Of a stretch of DNA of 61,394 nt, positions 1-11,787 are shown piece after piece. A program made the position numbers and the translations under genes. The number at the start of each line of letters is the position of its first letter. Position 1 is the stretch's first letter. The stretch is from assembly GCA_027451105.1 (NCBI GenBank), contig DAIDKB010000020.1, forward strand, positions 1-61,394. The letters are read 5' to 3'. The notes beneath the pieces are model-generated. The model searched no databases. It was not told the DNA's origin and saw only the letters and a list, made by a program, of their open reading frames with translations. The DNA is from a bacterium (GTDB lineage Bacteria > Patescibacteriota > Saccharimonadia > Saccharimonadales > Saccharimonadaceae).

Positions 1-71
1 TGGACCGACTTCGGCTCGGGATGCATACCAACCATAACGACCTCATGGTGTACCTACTAAGGAATTTACAA

Positions 72-908
72 ATGGATAATATGCTAAATAAATATAGTAA
101 AAAGACCCGATGGATAATCATCAGCATAGCCATCTTCATAATATCGGCAGGCATTACACTTTTATTGATTAACTTGCTACCACGACAGAACACAGCCGTT
201 GTCACCAGCAACTTAACACCAGCCGCACTAGTCAAGCAGTACGTTGATAATAACAAAATAAGTGGATATACGATTAATCCCAACTTTGCGGATTCAGCAA
301 TTAGCTATAAGCCGAGTGGCTCACAGTACGAACTACAAATTAATGCAACTGATAACGCTCAGTTTGCACGCACCAGCGGATCCGTCGCAAGTGATATCAA
401 TAAAGCTATTAGCGATGGCTCAAAATTTTTATCAAGTGAGGGTTTTAATAGAGTAGCCGACCAAAGCGCCACTAACATAATAGCTCTAATTTACGATAAT
501 CAGGTTAATGTATGTAAACTTTACGGTAATCAAAATACTACTGACAAATCGTCAAAGTATGGCCTAATTTGTGCCACGAAAGCTGAATTTGCCGACGAAT
601 ACAACACCGTAAAGTCGTTATTAACTCTCGATAAACAACTTGGCGATACAGCTGGCATCAAAGCGATTACAAGAGTTTCACACACAGAAGGTAATAAATC
701 GGTCAGTTTGTTATATATAACACCAAGCAACAGCTCAACAGCACCCTACATATTAGTTTACGCCGCAATTGACAACAGCTGGTCATACCTAGGCAAGCGC
801 AATACACCATCAATCGACGCCAAAGATAGTTTTAGTCTGCCAAGCGACCTTAAGGCCGCCATTAACGACCCTAAATACGGCGGCTTCTTAAACAAATACG
901 TTTATTAG
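72..908 (+). CDS. single-pass membrane protein, unknown function
   Basis: I do not recognise this 278-residue protein. A short basic N-terminus (KKTRW) is followed by one hydrophobic segment at about residues 15-37, and the remaining 240 residues are polar and rich in Asn, Ser, Thr and Asp, so it is probably anchored with most of the chain outside the cell. The outer part has two cysteines (in VCKLYG and LICATK) about 20 residues apart that could form a disulfide. The frame is open back to an ATG at 21, but the ATG at 72 has an AAGGA about nine bases upstream and gives a normal anchor. It converges with the next gene, and the two overlap by four bases. Confidence 0.6.
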   Translation: MDNMLNKYSKKTRWIIISIAIFIISAGITLLLINLLPRQNTAVVTSNLTPAALVKQYVDNNKISGYTINPNFADSAISYKPSGSQYELQINATDNAQFARTSGSVASDINKAISDGSKFLSSEGFNRVADQSATNIIALIYDNQVNVCKLYGNQNTTDKSSKYGLICATKAEFADEYNTVKSLLTLDKQLGDTAGIKAITRVSHTEGNKSVSLLYITPSNSSTAPYILVYAAIDNSWSYLGKRNTPSIDAKDSFSLPSDLKAAINDPKYGGFLNKYVY

Positions 909-1393
909 CTTGTCTTGATGCGACGATAAGCGAATTTAGCTGCTGCTCGCCAACCAGATGTCGAGTCGGCATCAAACTGGTGCACCACGCCACTGGTAAC
1001 TTCACTAATTAAAATAAGAGCAGGATTGTATGGCGATAATGTCTTGTAAAAAACAATATCGTCGTCGGTGATGTGGGAGCGCCCTGGGAAGACATCACGG
1101 AACTTAGCCGATCCAACTTCTGTAAAATAATGTGGCCGGCCTTTTGGCGGCAGGTAGGTATCAGCCTTGAGGCCCATACGTGCGACAATCTTTTTAACAT
1201 CGCCAAGTAGCAGCTTTGATTCACCACAAATATATAAATATAGCTGTTTTTTAGATGTAAGAAATAGAGTGGCTTCGGCCGTATGACTAACCGGCACTTT
1301 AAAAACAATCGCTTGCCGTATATCGGCATCGATACCAAACTTATCTTTAATACTGCGCTCCAGCGCCAATTCTTCGTACATCTTATCACTCAT
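905..1393 (-). CDS. conserved-looking soluble protein, unknown function
   Basis: This is a 162-residue soluble protein I cannot name. The middle part has an alternating hydrophobic pattern with AEATLFLTS, YLYICGESK, then a Phe-Pro-Gly turn (VFPGRS) and YNPALILISEV near the end. This faintly recalls the YbaK/prolyl-tRNA editing fold, but no diagnostic residue set is clear, so I make no functional claim. The frame extends upstream to a TTG at 1417. I prefer the ATG at 1393 because a TACAAT box (complement of 1401-1406) ends seven bases before it, the same leaderless spacing seen at the divergent helicase gene. Confidence 0.55.
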   Translation of the reverse strand: MSDKMYEELALERSIKDKFGIDADIRQAIVFKVPVSHTAEATLFLTSKKQLYLYICGESKLLLGDVKKIVARMGLKADTYLPPKGRPHYFTEVGSAKFRDVFPGRSHITDDDIVFYKTLSPYNPALILISEVTSGVVHQFDADSTSGWRAAAKFAYRRIKTS

Positions 1394-1466
1394 AACTATC
1401 ATTGTATCACTTGTCAAATATCTTTAACCTCGACGCTACCCAATCTATCGACTACAATATATATTA

Positions 1467-4400
1467 ATGGACTTCGAGAGACGCTACAAAAACCTCAATG
1501 CCGCACAAAAACAGGCTGTCGATACAATTGATGGGCCTGTAATGGTGATTGCTGGACCGGGTACTGGCAAGACTGAATTATTAAGTGTTCGAACGGCTAA
1601 TATTCTGCGCCAGACCGACACTTTACCAGAAAATATCCTGTGTCTGACATTCACCGACAGTGGCGCCAATGCCATGCGTGAGCGTTTGACCGGCATTATT
1701 GGCAAGGATGCCTACAAAGTAGCGATCCACACCTTTCACAGCTTTGGTAGTGAAATTATTAATCAATATGGTGAGTTTTTTTACGAAGGCGCCCACTTTC
1801 GACCAGCCGACGAGCTCAGTCGCTACGAAATAATTAAAAATATTTTTGAGGGGCTTGGCCACAATAATATTCTTAATAAAAAGATGAACGGCGACTTTAC
1901 ATATTTATCGGACAGCCTGACCGTTATATCCGAACTTAAAAAAAGTGGTCTAACCAGCGACGAGTTGTTGATCATTCTCGATGCTAACGACAATGCTATC
2001 GAGAAAACAGAACAGATTTTGGGGCCAATTTTTGCCGATAAAATCACCAAGTTAACCGCCGATAAGCTAGCTATTCATATTGATGCTATTCGCGCAGCCG
2101 GCGTCGATGTAGCTCTACCGACAGTCGTCAATTTAGCAGAGGTTATTGCCGATTCTTTAGCAGAAGCAGTTGAGTCGGCAATCGACCAAAATTCAACCAA
2201 ACCAGTGACAGCCTGGCGTAATGAATGGTTTAAAAAAAATGAAGATGGCAAATTTGTCTTAAAGTCACAAGAACGCCAAAAAAAGTTACGTGCCATTAGC
2301 TCGATTTATGAACAATATTTGGCTCGCATGAGTGAGGCTGAGCTATTTGATTTTGACGATATGATTCTACGCGTGGTTCATGCAATTGAGATTTTTGACG
2401 AATTGCGCTTTAACCTCCAGGAAAGATACCAGTACATTATGGTGGACGAATTCCAGGACACTAATATGGCTCAGATGCGTATACTACACGACTTAATGGA
2501 TAGCGATATTGCTGGCGATACGCCAAATATTTTAGTCGTAGGTGACGATGACCAAGCTATTTACAGCTTTCAGGGTGCCGATATCAGCAATATTACCGAT
2601 TTCCGTACAACTTACCCCAAAGTCAAAATTATTAGTCTAAAAGAGAATTATCGTTCCGGCGACCACATTCTGACCAATGCTCGTTCGTTAATTGTTCAGG
2701 GTAACGACCGCCTTGAAGACCAGATACCCGAACTTGATAAAAGTCTGCTGGCAATGGCAAAAAAAGGCGAAGGTGTCGTCGAACTACTTGAAGCCGCCAC
2801 AAGCGCCGATGAGCGACATTGGTTGATTAATGATATTAAAAGTAGAATCAAGCCATCGACCAACCTGTCCGAAATCGCCGTCCTAACCCGCACTCACCGC
2901 GAAATTGAAGCCCTGCTGCCATATTTTGCGAGTGCCGATATACCAGTTCAATACGAGCGTCGTGATAATGTTCTTGATATGGCGCCGATTATTTTAGTCG
3001 AGCAACTTGCACGAGTTTTGATTGGTATATTACTTGGAAAACATGCCGAAGTTAACTCAATGTTGCCCGAACTTTTGTCCCATCCTGCCTGGAAAATCGA
3101 GCCATCATTACTCTGGCAGTTAAGCCTAAGGTCATATCAAAATCGCTCATTCTGGCTAGATGAAATGAGCAATATGAATGACTTTTTGCACCTACGCGAT
3201 TGGCTTATTACAACATCATTATCAATTCCGCATCGGCCGCTTGAGATAATTATGGACGAACTAATCGGTAAGCTAGACTCGGCCGTCAGCGATGACGAGC
3301 AGGATGACAGTGAGCCCGGAGCGACCAAAGACGCCAGGAAGTTCCATAGCCCAATCTATGATTATTACTTTTCAGATAAAAACCTTGAAGACCGCCCCGA
3401 AGACTACGCGCGTTATCTGCGAGCTCTTAAATCAATCCGTTCAAGCCTACGCGACTATCGTCCGCTTGAAACTCCAACGCTTTTGACGTTTATCGAGTTT
3501 ATTAACTTACATCGTAGCATTGGCAGTGGCATTACAAGCGTTACTGGTGCATCGCTTCAAACTAACGCTATACAGCTGATGACCGCCCACAAATCAAAGG
3601 GCCTAGAGTTTGGCGACGTCTATATCGTTAATGCTGTTGATAATATTTGGGGCGAACGGGCGAGGGGATACAACCGCCTAATTAGCTACCCGGAAAATCT
3701 ACGCCTAGCCCCAGCCGGCGACTCGGCCGACGAGCGCTTGCGCCTCTTTTACGTGGCCGCCACTCGGGCAAAAAATAATCTGCACATCAGCTACAGCTTG
3801 CTTGACGACAAAAACAAATCAACTGCTCGAGCTAGCTTTTTAATTGGCGATGGATGGACAGCAAGTTTGATCGACGGCAGCCACAACATCACGAATGCGC
3901 TGGAAGCGGCAGAGCTTAGTTGGTACGAGCCGGTAATTAAAACTGACGGTAAAAACCTCAAGGATGTTCTGGCGTCACAACTCGAAAATTATCAACTTAG
4001 CGCTACGCATTTAAATAACTTTTTGGATATTACGCGTGGCGGACCCAAGAATTTTCTGGTCCAAAACCTACTGCGCTTTCCGCAAGCCATGTCTCCAGCC
4101 GCCGCCTACGGCTCTGCTATTCATAAAACCCTACAGCGGGCTCACGCTCACATTGCCGCTAATGCCGGCGAGAAACAGGCGATTGAGGATATTTTACACA
4201 ACTTTGAAATCGCCCTCAGCGAGCAACGACTGACGCAAGCCGAGTTTGAGCTGTACTTACAGAAGGGGATTGATGACCTGCAAGTCTTCTTGACCAATAG
4301 TTATGATAGTTTTTCAGCTACACAAAAGACTGAGCTTAATTTTAAGTCCCAACACGTCATCGTTGGCAAAGCTCACTTATCGGGCGCACTTGATTTAATC

Positions 4401-4790
4401 GACATCGACGACAATATCATCACCGTCACTGATTATAAAACTGGCCGTCCGGCCCGCAGCTGGAGCGGTAAAACTGATTATGAAAAAATTAAGCTGCACA
4501 AGTACAAGCAGCAGCTTATGTTCTATAAACTACTCGTCGAGAACGCGCGTGATTACCGTGGCTTGCGTGTCGAAAGCGGTGTTTTACAGTTTATCGAACC
4601 CAGTGCGAGCGGTGCAATTTTATCACTTGAAACCGACTTTAATATGATTGACCAAAATCGTTTGAGTGATTTAATCAGCGCCGTCTGGCGCCATATTATC
4701 GAGCTTGATATGCCCGACACAAGTGAATATGAACAATCCATCAAGGGTATCTTGGAATTCGAGCAAGACCTAATTGATGGCAAAATATAA
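1467..4790 (+). CDS. UvrD/PcrA-type DNA helicase fused to a RecB-like nuclease
   Basis: A superfamily 1A 3'-5' DNA helicase of 1107 residues with a C-terminal PD-(D/E)xK nuclease domain. Visible helicase motifs are Walker A GPGTGKT (residues 30-36), Walker B VDEFQDT (about 326-332), motif III GDDDQAIYSFQGAD, motif V TAHKSKGLEF and motif VI LFYVAATRAK. The last 250 residues show a GSAIHKTLQ helix, then LSGALDLIDI, TDYKTG (about 989-994) and a QQLMFY motif, as in RecB/AddB nuclease domains. By family it should unwind and trim DNA ends in recombinational repair, standing in for RecBCD or AddAB. A TACAAT box at 1453-1458 lies eight bases before the ATG, suggesting a leaderless mRNA. Confidence 0.92.
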   Translation: MDFERRYKNLNAAQKQAVDTIDGPVMVIAGPGTGKTELLSVRTANILRQTDTLPENILCLTFTDSGANAMRERLTGIIGKDAYKVAIHTFHSFGSEIINQYGEFFYEGAHFRPADELSRYEIIKNIFEGLGHNNILNKKMNGDFTYLSDSLTVISELKKSGLTSDELLIILDANDNAIEKTEQILGPIFADKITKLTADKLAIHIDAIRAAGVDVALPTVVNLAEVIADSLAEAVESAIDQNSTKPVTAWRNEWFKKNEDGKFVLKSQERQKKLRAISSIYEQYLARMSEAELFDFDDMILRVVHAIEIFDELRFNLQERYQYIMVDEFQDTNMAQMRILHDLMDSDIAGDTPNILVVGDDDQAIYSFQGADISNITDFRTTYPKVKIISLKENYRSGDHILTNARSLIVQGNDRLEDQIPELDKSLLAMAKKGEGVVELLEAATSADERHWLINDIKSRIKPSTNLSEIAVLTRTHREIEALLPYFASADIPVQYERRDNVLDMAPIILVEQLARVLIGILLGKHAEVNSMLPELLSHPAWKIEPSLLWQLSLRSYQNRSFWLDEMSNMNDFLHLRDWLITTSLSIPHRPLEIIMDELIGKLDSAVSDDEQDDSEPGATKDARKFHSPIYDYYFSDKNLEDRPEDYARYLRALKSIRSSLRDYRPLETPTLLTFIEFINLHRSIGSGITSVTGASLQTNAIQLMTAHKSKGLEFGDVYIVNAVDNIWGERARGYNRLISYPENLRLAPAGDSADERLRLFYVAATRAKNNLHISYSLLDDKNKSTARASFLIGDGWTASLIDGSHNITNALEAAELSWYEPVIKTDGKNLKDVLASQLENYQLSATHLNNFLDITRGGPKNFLVQNLLRFPQAMSPAAAYGSAIHKTLQRAHAHIAANAGEKQAIEDILHNFEIALSEQRLTQAEFELYLQKGIDDLQVFLTNSYDSFSATQKTELNFKSQHVIVGKAHLSGALDLIDIDDNIITVTDYKTGRPARSWSGKTDYEKIKLHKYKQQLMFYKLLVENARDYRGLRVESGVLQFIEPSASGAILSLETDFNMIDQNRLSDLISAVWRHIIELDMPDTSEYEQSIKGILEFEQDLIDGKI

Positions 4791-4819
4791 TTGACATATA
4801 CATCATTAAGTTGTACAAT
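4791..4819 (+). promoter_or_regulatory. sigma70-type promoter of GC-rich mini-gene A
   Basis: TTGACA (4791-4796) and TACAAT (4814-4819) are separated by exactly 17 bases, starting right after the helicase stop codon. Transcription would begin near 4826, giving a leader of about 247 bases before the TTG start at 5073. Confidence 0.8.
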
Positions 4820-4834
4820 TAAAGGATACAGATA

Positions 4835-4885
4835 GAGGTCGCGGAACGTGTATAAAATTCGCTTTTATTCAGGTTTCGCGATCTC
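4835..4885 (+). ncRNA. 5' leader stem-loop of mini-gene A
   Basis: A 13-bp stem pairs 4835-4847 with 4873-4885 (two G-U pairs), and an inner 6-bp hairpin (ATAAAA 4852-4857 with TTTTAT 4863-4868) fills its loop. It sits almost at the predicted transcript start, so it may protect the 5' end or take part in regulation. The G-U pairs fit a plus-strand RNA. Confidence 0.55.
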
Positions 4886-4934
4886 TCTGTGTGTACATTA
4901 AGAGAGACAAGCGATAGCATCCGGTACGGGCTAG

Positions 4935-4961
4935 ATGACAACACCGACTCCCACCCCCTGA
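4935..4961 (+). CDS. possible upstream ORF (leader peptide) of mini-gene A
   Basis: An eight-codon ORF in the leader encodes the Pro/Thr repeat MTTPTPTP and ends in TGA. Consecutive Pro codons slow ribosomes, and a very stable hairpin follows 32 bases later, which resembles an attenuation layout. There is no clear Shine-Dalgarno, so translation is uncertain. Confidence 0.25.
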   Translation: MTTPTPTP

Positions 4962-4993
4962 GTCAAGATGGCGTCAGTCAAATAACCGGATAG

Positions 4994-5027
4994 GCCCCGC
5001 CGCCTTCAGCGTTGAGGGTGGCGGGGC
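4994..5027 (+). promoter_or_regulatory. 15-bp GC-rich hairpin just upstream of mini-gene A
   Basis: GCCCCGCC and the following seven bases pair with 5013-5027 around a four-base loop, with a few G-U pairs. There is no U-run after it, so it is not a standard terminator. It ends about 31 bases before the AGGAGG of the gene and could control read-through or ribosome access. Confidence 0.6.
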
Positions 5028-5072
5028 TTCACCAAGCATTTTCAGCTACCACAACCCCAGGAGGGGATTGCA

Positions 5073-5315
5073 TTGGCCGTGTCCGAAAGTGATGTCCAGC
5101 GTGTGGCGACCGAGCTGAAGCAAGCCGAGACCGACCTGTACAACGTCGGACACCAGCAGTACAGCTCGACAAACTCGTCGACCGACCTGCGCACCGCTCA
5201 AAGCCGACGCGGCGAGTGCCGAGCCCGCTTCGAGCGGATCTACGCCCAGTACCGGTCGGAGATGCAGCGCGCGGATCAGATCCCGCGAGATGCTTCCTGG
5301 TGGGGCGTGCGCTAG
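5073..5315 (+). CDS. GC-rich orphan mini-gene A, 80-residue polar protein
   Basis: A short gene with a TTG start, preceded by a strong AGGAGGG (5059-5065) at good spacing. The 80-residue product is polar and probably helical (LKQAETDL, RARFERIYAQYRSEM), has no membrane segment, and matches no family I know. Codon use is strongly biased to G/C in third positions (CTG, AAG, GAC, CGC), unlike the flanking helicase and dus genes. It has its own promoter (4791), long structured leader and terminator (5333-5380), so it is an independent unit rather than part of an operon. TTAA-GAGAGAC in the leader (4898-4908) is complementary, with one bulge, to GTCTCTC-A-TTAA after the stop (5321-5332). The features fit a transferred or specialised cassette. 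Confidence 0.65.
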   Translation: MAVSESDVQRVATELKQAETDLYNVGHQQYSSTNSSTDLRTAQSRRGECRARFERIYAQYRSEMQRADQIPRDASWWGVR

Positions 5316-5332
5316 TACCCGTCTCTCATTAA

Positions 5333-5380
5333 AGCCCACCGTCCCCGTGAATTTAATCACTAGGGGCGGTGGGCTGTTTT
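5333..5380 (+). terminator. intrinsic terminator of mini-gene A
   Basis: AGCCCACCGTCCCC (5333-5346) pairs with GGGGCGGTGGGCT (5363-5375), with an extra GTGA/TCAC stem in the loop, followed by GTTTT. Confidence 0.85.
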
Positions 5381-5405
5381 ACTATAATATGTATAATAGA
5401 TAACG

Positions 5406-6356
5406 ATGAATAATTTTTGGACAGACCTACCCAAGCCCTTTTTTATCCTTGCGCCCATGGAGGCGGTAACGGATGTTGTTTTTCGCCATGTCGTCGCTTC
5501 AGCTGCTAAACCAGATATTTACTTTACCGAGTTTACGAATGCCTCAAGTTACTGTAGCCCAAAGGGAATCAAGAGTACGCGCAGTCGTCTGACGTTCACG
5601 CCTGATGAACAACCAGTGGTGGCTCAAATTTGGGGTAAAAAACCCGATGAATTTGCAATTATGAGCAAAGGTCTAGCCGAAATGGGCTATAAAGGTATCG
5701 ACATCAACATGGGCTGCCCAGATAAGTCGGTCGTTCATGGCGGGTCGGGCAGTGGATTAATTCGTACACCCGAACTAGCGGCCGAATTGATTGCTGCCGC
5801 CAAGACTGGCGGTTTGCCAGTCAGCGTCAAAACCCGACTAGGCGACTTTAAGGTAGAAGAGTGGCGCGACTGGCTGTCACATATCCTGCGCCAAGACATC
5901 GTCAACTTAACCATTCATCTGCGAACTCGCAAAGAAATGACTAAAGTCGACGCTCATTTTGAGCTAATACCAGAAATTAAGAAATTGCGCGATGAGATTG
6001 CGCCACACACACTACTGACTATCAATGGCGACATTCGCGACCGACAACACGGTGAGGAATTGGTGCGTGAATATGGCGTGGACGGCATCATGATCGGCCG
6101 TGGCGTCTTTCATGATCCATTTGCCTTTGAGAAGGTTAAACGCGATCATAGTCGCGAAGAACTGATTGATTTGCTTAATCTGCAGCTAGATTTGCATGAC
6201 TATTACGACAAAACGCTAGAACGCCGCAATTTTAACTCATTAAAACGGTTTTTCAAGATATACTTCCATAATTTTGAGGGCGCTAGCGAGCTTCGAAACG
6301 AGTTGATGCTGACGAAGAGCACGGATGAAGTGCGAAAGATAATCGCTGGTTTATAA
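5406..6356 (+). CDS. dus: tRNA-dihydrouridine synthase
   Basis: An FMN-dependent enzyme that reduces uridines in the D-loop of tRNA to dihydrouridine; 316 residues, normal for the family. It has the TIM-barrel signatures LAPMEAVTD at the N-terminus, then [11 protein letters not shown] with the catalytic cysteine near residue 104, VKTRLG, the TINGDIRD phosphate-binding strand and [15 protein letters not shown] near the FMN phosphate site. Two TATAAT boxes (5383-5388 and 5392-5397) precede the ATG, the second ending eight bases before it, and there is no Shine-Dalgarno, so the mRNA is probably leaderless. I cannot tell the DusA/B/C class from sequence alone. Confidence 0.92.
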   Translation: MNNFWTDLPKPFFILAPMEAVTDVVFRHVVASAAKPDIYFTEFTNASSYCSPKGIKSTRSRLTFTPDEQPVVAQIWGKKPDEFAIMSKGLAEMGYKGIDINMGCPDKSVVHGGSGSGLIRTPELAAELIAAAKTGGLPVSVKTRLGDFKVEEWRDWLSHILRQDIVNLTIHLRTRKEMTKVDAHFELIPEIKKLRDEIAPHTLLTINGDIRDRQHGEELVREYGVDGIMIGRGVFHDPFAFEKVKRDHSREELIDLLNLQLDLHDYYDKTLERRNFNSLKRFFKIYFHNFEGASELRNELMLTKSTDEVRKIIAGL

Positions 6357-6361
6357 ACAAC

Positions 6362-6606
6362 TTAATCCTTACTTTTGCCAAAGTAACAAATGTCTTGATA
6401 CTTTTGGACTGCAAAAGTATCCAAAACTGCTGGGGTTAGATGTAGGTACAGAGACCCCAGGAAAACGCAGTAGAGCCACACACCTAACTACTACGAACAA
6501 CCACTCTGCAGCCCGAGTACGACAAGACGCCGAGGCTCTTGTTCATACCCGGAGCGAAGCCCGGTTAGAGGAGTGGTTGGAGGTAGAGGCGAGGGAAAAG
6601 GATTAA
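6362..6606. repeat. hairpin-rich intergenic element, copy 1
   Basis: A non-coding element fills the gap between the convergent dus and atpC genes. It is bounded by inverted TTAATCCTT (6362-6370) and AAGGATTAA (6598-6606). Its first 76 bases match the element at 15781-15870 apart from a short insertion: TTACTTT/AAAGTAA hairpin, then GATACTTTTG/CAAAAGTATC hairpin, then CTGCTGGGGTT. The body differs but is also structured (CTGGGGT/ACCCCAG; CAACCACTC/GAGTGGTTG; ACAAGA/TCTTGT). It could be a MITE-like repeat, a bidirectional terminator module or a structured RNA. Confidence 0.65.
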
Positions 6607-6607
6607 C

Positions 6608-7029
6608 CTATCTTCGGTGATGGCGACGCAGTTCGGCGACCTTCAATCGGACCGAGTGACGGTCAACCAGTTGATGGGCTTTTTCAAGCTCAATTTGATC
6701 CTGTGCCTTTTCGCGTAGCTCAATCGCACGGTCGAGCGCAGCCCTTGATTCAGCCTCGATAATATCATCACCATGGTCGGCTTCATCCACTAAAACGCGG
6801 ATGGCTTTTTGTGAAATCTCAACAATACCGCCGCTAATCGCAAAAAACTCTAGTTTACTGTCAGGATCACCCTTATGGTAACGGACAGCAATCGCGCCCG
6901 GCACCGCCAAAGTAACCAGCGCCTCATGACCTGGAAAAACCGCAATTTCGCCAGTCGAAGTTGGCACGATTAACTCGTAGATCTCTTCATCCACTTTGAC
7001 GCCGAGCATTGTGATTAGCTTAAGATTCA

Positions 7030-7030
<1 letters not shown>
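6608..7030 (-). CDS. atpC: ATP synthase F1 subunit epsilon
   Basis: The last gene of the ATP synthase operon, 140 residues. The N-terminal beta-sandwich is clear: MLGVKVDEEIYELIVPTSTGEIAVFPGHEALVTL, broken here by the usual PGHEALV turn, then ISGGIVEI. The C-terminal helical hairpin (ESRAALDRAIELREKAQDQ) is the part that inhibits ATP hydrolysis in this family. It forms the central stalk with gamma. The start overlaps the atpD stop by one base (TAATG), which implies translational coupling. It converges with dus across the repeat element. Confidence 0.93.
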
Positions 7031-9292
<2,262 letters not shown>

Positions 9293-9294
9293 GT

Positions 9295-10824
9295 CTATTT
9301 ATCCTCAAATCCCTTAGCAACTGCCCGGGCGACCTTTTCAACCATATGTAAAGTCTCGTCAGTAGGCTTATCACCCTTGTTTAGTGTCCGCATCTCTTCT
9401 TTGTGGTCAGTCCATAGTCGAGTCAATAGGGCAGCCTGAGCGTCTTTAACTCGATCGGGGGCAACATCATCAAAACAACCACTGTTAACGCTGTATATAC
9501 TGGAAACTTGCTCCCAAATACTGGCTGGCTGATATTGTGGCTGCTTCAAAAGTTCGGTTAATCTTTCGCCTCGATCAATCTGCGACTTGGTCGATTCGTC
9601 GAGGTCGCTACCAAATTGCGCAAAACTGGCCAGTTCGCGGAATTGCGACAGACCAAGCTTTAAACCGGTACTAACCGATTTAACCGCCTTTGTCTGGGCG
9701 GCACCGCCAACACGGCTAACCGATAATCCAGCTGAAATTGCCGGCCTAATACCCTGGTAAAATAAGTCCGTCTCTAGGAAGATTTGACCGTCGGTAATCG
9801 AAATAACGTTAGTTGGAATATATGCACTAATATCGCCAGCCTGAGTTTCGATAATTGGCAACGCCGTCAGTGAACCGGCGCCCAAATTATCACTTAATTT
9901 AGCCGAGCGCTCCAGTAGGCGAGAGTGAAGGTAAAAGACATCGCCTGGAAACGCCTCACGTCCTGGTGGGCGACGAAGCAGCAACGACATTTGGCGATAA
10001 GCTACGGCATGCTTAGTTAAGTCATCATAAATCATTAGGGCATGTTGCGCATTGTCGCGGAAATATTCACCCATAGCAGTTGCGGCATACGGTGCCAGGT
10101 AAAGCATCGAAGCGGGGTCGGATGGGCTAGTGGCGACAATAATCGTTTGGTCCATCACGCCTTCGGACTTTAATCGGTCAATCAACCTAGCCACCTTGGA
10201 CGATTTTTGACCAATCGCAACATAAATATTTATGACACCGGTTTTTTGCTTACCCTGGTTGATCATCGTATCAATGGCAATAGCGGTTTTACCAGTTTGG
10301 CGGTCACCAATAATCAGCTCACGTTGGCCACGACCAATCGGAAACATCGAATCAATTGCCATAATTCCCGTCATAAGCGGTTCGTGAACCGACTTACGAT
10401 CCATCACACCAATAGCTTCGCGCTCAATCAAGCCAAATTGTTTGGCCTTAATCGGACCAGCCCCATCAAGTGGATTGCCGAGTGGGTCAACCACGCGCCC
10501 CAACAGTTCTGGGCCAACTGGCACCTGCAACGGCGTACCCTTCAAACGAACCGTGTCACCAGCCGATATTTGAGCTTCGTCCTCAAGTAGCACTGCACCA
10601 ATTTCGTCTTCCATCAAGTTAAGCGCAAAGGCCTCGGCCATACCGCTGGCAGTCTCGATTGTTAGCACTTCACCGTAGCCTGCACTATGCAAACCATGTA
10701 CCCAAGCTACACCGTCACCAATGCGAACGACCACGCCAACACGCTCAAGACCTTCATTGGCCTCAAGCTTGGCAATTGCCTGCCGAAGATCTTTGGATAG
10801 TTCTGCTACTGATAGTTCCGCCAT
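9295..10824 (-). CDS. atpA: ATP synthase F1 subunit alpha
   Basis: The non-catalytic nucleotide-binding subunit of F1, 509 residues, normal length. The beta-barrel domain is followed by Walker A GDRQTGKT (173-180), [16 protein letters not shown] (Walker B region) and [27 protein letters not shown]. The C-terminal helical bundle is intact. A GAGGA about ten bases before the ATG can serve as the ribosome-binding site. It is in the standard order delta-alpha-gamma-beta. Confidence 0.95.
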   Translation of the reverse strand: MAELSVAELSKDLRQAIAKLEANEGLERVGVVVRIGDGVAWVHGLHSAGYGEVLTIETASGMAEAFALNLMEDEIGAVLLEDEAQISAGDTVRLKGTPLQVPVGPELLGRVVDPLGNPLDGAGPIKAKQFGLIEREAIGVMDRKSVHEPLMTGIMAIDSMFPIGRGQRELIIGDRQTGKTAIAIDTMINQGKQKTGVINIYVAIGQKSSKVARLIDRLKSEGVMDQTIIVATSPSDPASMLYLAPYAATAMGEYFRDNAQHALMIYDDLTKHAVAYRQMSLLLRRPPGREAFPGDVFYLHSRLLERSAKLSDNLGAGSLTALPIIETQAGDISAYIPTNVISITDGQIFLETDLFYQGIRPAISAGLSVSRVGGAAQTKAVKSVSTGLKLGLSQFRELASFAQFGSDLDESTKSQIDRGERLTELLKQPQYQPASIWEQVSSIYSVNSGCFDDVAPDRVKDAQAALLTRLWTDHKEEMRTLNKGDKPTDETLHMVEKVARAVAKGFEDK

Positions 10825-10839
10825 TGTATTAATTCCTCA

Positions 10840-11238
10840 TCATTTCTTATAATTTTCTCTAAAAATCGCTAGTCGCCTGGCAATCGTGGCATCAAGTCGC
10901 TTGCCAGGAATGTCGATGCGCACGCCGCCAATTACCGCCGGGTCAATAAATTGTCGTAGTTCGATTCGGCCTGGATCAGCATACCGTCCAACCAGACGTT
11001 CGATTTCTTTACGGGTTGCATCGGTTAGTTCGCTTGCGGTTGTAACTTCGGCTAGTATAATGCCGCGATTTTGAAGTTCGAACTCTATATCACGGATAAT
11101 CAGCTGGACTTCTTTGGTGCGCTTATTGTCGATCAAGAAGGCCGCTAAGCGTTTGATAACCGCCGTTTGATTGCCACCCTTAGCTAATTGCTCAGCAATA
11201 TAGCTGGCGATTTTGCGACGAGACAAACGGCTAGGCAT
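10840..11238 (-). CDS. atpH: ATP synthase F1 subunit delta
   Basis: The peripheral-stalk subunit that links the b dimer to F1, identified by position between atpF and atpA and by its C-terminal domain. At 132 residues it is shorter than the usual 175-180. The N-terminal six-helix domain is reduced (RRKIASYIAEQLAKGGNQTAV), while the C-terminal part keeps the family's conserved strand-turn pattern: VTTASELTDATRKEI, then YADPGRIELRQFIDPAVIGGVRIDI, interrupted here only for length, then KRLDATIARRLAIF. The short form is probably real, since the reading frame is clean. Confidence 0.85.
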   Translation of the reverse strand: MPSRLSRRKIASYIAEQLAKGGNQTAVIKRLAAFLIDNKRTKEVQLIIRDIEFELQNRGIILAEVTTASELTDATRKEIERLVGRYADPGRIELRQFIDPAVIGGVRIDIPGKRLDATIARRLAIFRENYKK

Positions 11239-11241
11239 AGT

Positions 11242-11781
11242 TTATTTTACCTTTTCCAAAGTTTCTTTAATAATTGACTCATCAAGCTTTGGTGACATCT
11301 TGCTGCCAATAATTTTTTCGGTTGCCATGGCCACCAGTTCAACCGTTTCATTATGTAGAGCAGTTTTAGCCGCTACGACTTCTTTTTGAATCTCAATTTG
11401 AGCATCAGCCACAATCTGATCCGAACGCTTTTTAGCTTTTTCTTCGGCATTGTTAATAACCGACTCGGATTCTAATTTGGCTGTCGCCATAATGTCCGAG
11501 GCCTCGATACGGGCCTTAGCTAACAATTTCTCAACCTGAGCCTCGGTTTGAAGGGCAGATGCCCTAGCTTCTTGCGCAGCTTTATTAACGGCCTCAATAT
11601 TAGCCTGACGATCATCAACCGACTTAACCAGCCATGGATAGACATATTTACCAAGCAGCCAGACTAAAATCAAAAAGGCAATAATCTGCAAGATAAGAGT
11701 CTTCCAGTCAATACCGAGCGCGTCAAACAGGTTGGTCTGGCTTGGCGCCGATGAAGCAAAACTTGTAAAAATTGCCGTCAC
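11242..11781 (-). CDS. atpF: ATP synthase F0 subunit b
   Basis: The membrane-anchored peripheral stalk, 179 residues. One transmembrane helix lies at about residues 29-48 (LILQIIAFLILVWLLGKYV), followed by a long charged, alanine-rich helix (EAVNKAAQEARASALQTEAQ and onward) that would form the dimeric coiled coil reaching delta. A single b gene is present, so a homodimer is expected. It follows atpE by six bases. Confidence 0.92.
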   Translation of the reverse strand: MTAIFTSFASSAPSQTNLFDALGIDWKTLILQIIAFLILVWLLGKYVYPWLVKSVDDRQANIEAVNKAAQEARASALQTEAQVEKLLAKARIEASDIMATAKLESESVINNAEEKAKKRSDQIVADAQIEIQKEVVAAKTALHNETVELVAMATEKIIGSKMSPKLDESIIKETLEKVK

Positions 11782-11787
11782 TGATTA

